A stretch of 21,048 bases of DNA from Sphaerosporella brunnea. Taxonomy: Eukaryota; Ascomycota; Pezizomycetes; Pezizales; Pyronemataceae. A model generated the notes under the pieces. It saw only the letters and a list, made by a program, of their open reading frames with translations, did not search any database and was not told the origin of the DNA. The position numbers and the translations under genes were made by a program. The first letter of the stretch is position 1; each line of letters starts with the position of its first letter. The stretch covers positions 1-21,048 of the forward strand of contig VXIS01000525.1 of assembly GCA_008704415.1 (NCBI GenBank). Reading direction: 5' to 3'. Below, piece after piece: positions 19,441 to 21,048 of the stretch.

Positions 19441-19446
19441 CACGTG
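19441..19446. promoter_or_regulatory. CACGTG E-box upstream of MYG1
   Basis: A CACGTG palindrome lies about 186 bp upstream of the MYG1 start and is mirrored at about 19774-19779 in the other arm. Such boxes bind bHLH factors in fungi. Only the site itself is seen, and function is inferred. Confidence 0.25.
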
Positions 19447-19589
19447 AAAGAGTTTGCAAGGGCCAGGCAGGTCGGATTGTTTGTGCTGTCGAGCTTAGCT
19501 TTCCTTCCTTCGGCTGTTCAAAGATGCCTGGGAGTTGTTTTGCAGCGCGATCCTGGGGCCTGCAGCAGAATGAGAACATTGGAGGGTGG

Positions 19590-19632
19590 GTACATACGCA
19601 CGCGATCATCCGATGCGTCGAGCGGGTGTGTA
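19590..19632. other. Unpaired spacer at centre of palindrome 2
   Basis: These 43 nt separate the two arms. The edges (GTACATAC and GTGTGTA) show weak residual pairing, so the true unpaired loop may be about 30 nt. No known adapter or transposon end was recognised. Confidence 0.8.
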
Positions 19633-21048
19633 CCACCCTCCATGTTCTCATTCTGCTGGCAGGCCCCAGGATCGCGCTGCAAAACAACTCCCAGGCATCT
19701 TGAACAGCCGAAGGAAGGAAGCTAAGCTCGACAGCACAAACAATCCGACCTGCCTGGCCCTTGCAAACTCTTTCACGTGGAATTGATTACCCGGGAAGTC
19801 GTTACCTAATCTGTCTGCACGCAGTTCGTGTTTGCTTCTGTGCCTCCCCCGCAGTTGTAGTTGTGCAAATAATGTTTCGCTGCCTTTTCCGCCCCATCAC
19901 CACCACCACCACCACCACAACCCCCAGTCGCAAGATCCATCATCACCCGCCGCCTGCTATCCACCATGTCTGACGACCCCTCCCCCGCCAAACGTCTCAA
20001 GCCCACTCTCCGCCGCATCGGCACCCACAATGGCCACTTCCACGTACTTACTTGCTTCCACTCAACACTCGAGCCCTCGCTAACCAACCCTAGGCCGATG
20101 AGGCTCTCGCAGTCTACATCCTGCGTCTGCTGCCCGAGTACTCGGACGCCCAACTTCTGCGCAGCCGAGACCCGGCGGCTCTCGAGGAATGCGACATCAT
20201 CGTGGATGTCCAGGGCGTCTACGACGGAACCAAGCACTTCGACCACCACCAGCGCACGTTCTCCGAGACCTTCTCGCCCGCCTACGCGACCAAGCTCAGC
20301 AGCGCAGGCTTGATCTACAAGCACTTCGCGCCGACGCTGATCGCGCAGCGGCTCAACAAGCCCGTCGACGACGCGAGCGTAGACCTGATCTACCAGAAGC
20401 TGTACAAAGAATTCATCGAAGCCCTTGACGCCAACGACAACGGCATCTCAGCGTACCCGCGGGATGTAAGCGCCAGCTTCAGCACGGGCGGGATCACACT
20501 CCCCTCGATGGTGGCCGCGCTGAACCCGTCCTGGAATGCTCCGGTCGACCAGGCGGGCGAAGACCAGCTCTTTGAACGGGCCTCCAAGCTGATGGGCGAG
20601 ACGTTTGTGCGCAAACTGGACTACTACGCAAACGCCTGGCTGCCGGCGCGGGTGTTTGTCGAGGAGGCGCTCGCGCAGCGCACGCAGTACGATGCTGACG
20701 GGCGGATCCTGGTGTTCCAGCAGAGCCTGCCGTGGAAGGACCACCTGTTCACACTAGAGGCGGAGGCAGGGCATCACCGAGGAGGGGAAAAAGCCGTTGT
20801 ACGTGCTCTACTCCGAGGGAGCCGGAAAGCCCAACTGGCGAATCCAATGCGTGCCAGTCAGCAAGGATAGCTTTGAGAGCCGCAAGCCGCTGCCGGAGGC
20901 GTGGCGCGGCGTCAGGGACGACGCGCTGAGCGAGGTCTCCGGCATCCCCGGCGGGATCTTTGTTCATGCCAGCGGCTTCATTGGCGGGAACAAGAGCTTC
21001 GAGGGCGCTCTCGCCATGGCGAAAAAGGCTTTGGAAATGTAAAAAAAA
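19633..21048. repeat. Right arm of palindrome 2, ending at the window edge
   Basis: This is the inverted copy of 18174-19589. It stops inside the A-run that mirrors the T12 tract at the MYG1 3' end, so the sequence terminates in a homopolymer. Differences from the left arm are rare single-base indels. Confidence 0.96.
19966..21042 (+). pseudogene. Mirror copy of MYG1 with a +1 frameshift
   Basis: The start (19966), the 50-nt intron (20044-20093) and the stop (21040-21042) all match the intact gene in inverted orientation. The only coding difference I see is one extra G at about 20764-20766 (GGAGGCAGGG against GGAGCAGGG). It throws the frame off after LFTLEAE, so the open frame ends at 20870. 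The correct C-terminal part (YVLYSEGAGKPNW onward) resumes in another frame from about 20800. The insertion sits in a G-rich run and looks like a sequencing error in a fold-back copy. Confidence 0.9.

Larger units (their letters stand above)
18174..19589. repeat. Left arm of palindrome 2
   Basis: This is the near-perfect inverted partner of 19633-21048. The inner edge GGAGGGTGG (19581-19589) pairs with CCACCCTCC (19633-19641). Only a handful of single-base indels separate the arms, for example ACATTGG against ACATGG and CTGCAGC against CTGCCAGC near the centre. The MYG1 frame is intact in this arm. Confidence 0.96.

Noticed and set aside
18908..19687. 259-codon minus-strand frame across the MYG1 start
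   Set aside because: It reads through the MYG1 5' leader, intron and out-of-frame exon; the spliced MYG1 model explains the region.

Overview
This window looks like nuclear DNA of a filamentous ascomycete. Three housekeeping genes give products closest to fungal families (YVH1, VFA1, MYG1). The introns are short (46-79 nt), begin with GT and end in AG. The repeats (hAT, pogo/Fot1-like, a non-LTR element, a TA-flanked MITE) are also typical of these fungi. No rRNA, tRNA or CRISPR array was seen. The species cannot be named from the sequence alone.

Layout. Positions 1-6952 form a large inverted repeat: 1-3398 is a noisy reverse complement of 3456-6952, separated by a 57-nt unpaired spacer. The right arm carries an intact three-exon YVH1 (3609-4685, +) and about 2.3 kb of microsatellite-rich non-coding DNA. 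The left arm carries the same gene wrecked by single-base indels (2198-3241, -). Positions 6953-12409 are a repeat graveyard. They hold a pogo/Fot1-type transposase pseudogene (7298-8720) and a 1750-bp hAT element (9499-11248) with TIRs and an 8-bp target duplication. The hAT holds an internally deleted transposase and a nested 174-bp MITE, and is flanked by unrecognised broken reading frames. Next come a two-exon class I SAM methyltransferase (12410-13277, -), the 3' end of a Tad-like LINE (13915-14456), a short F-box protein (15587-15946, -), a stray hAT terminus (16657-16690), VFA1 (17366-18018, -) and MYG1 (18180-19255, -). The window ends in a second inverted repeat: 19633-21048 is a near-perfect reverse complement of 18174-19589 around a 43-nt spacer, so MYG1 is repeated with a +1 frameshift (19966-21042, +).

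The most notable structural point is that both ends fold back on the interior and both palindromes run exactly to the window edges. The unique content is therefore about 16.1 kb (3456-19589). The differences between arms are mostly single-base indels and homopolymer changes. They ignore reading frame and show no RIP-like C-to-T pattern. This fits fold-back long-read or assembly artefacts better than old biological duplications, though a hairpin-ended linear molecule or true inverted end duplications are not excluded.

The genes do not form one pathway. YVH1 acts in 60S ribosome maturation, VFA1 works with the ESCRT ATPase Vps4, and MYG1 is a DHH-type nuclease family protein. The methyltransferase and F-box genes are accessory or of unknown role. 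I found no convincing new multi-gene system.
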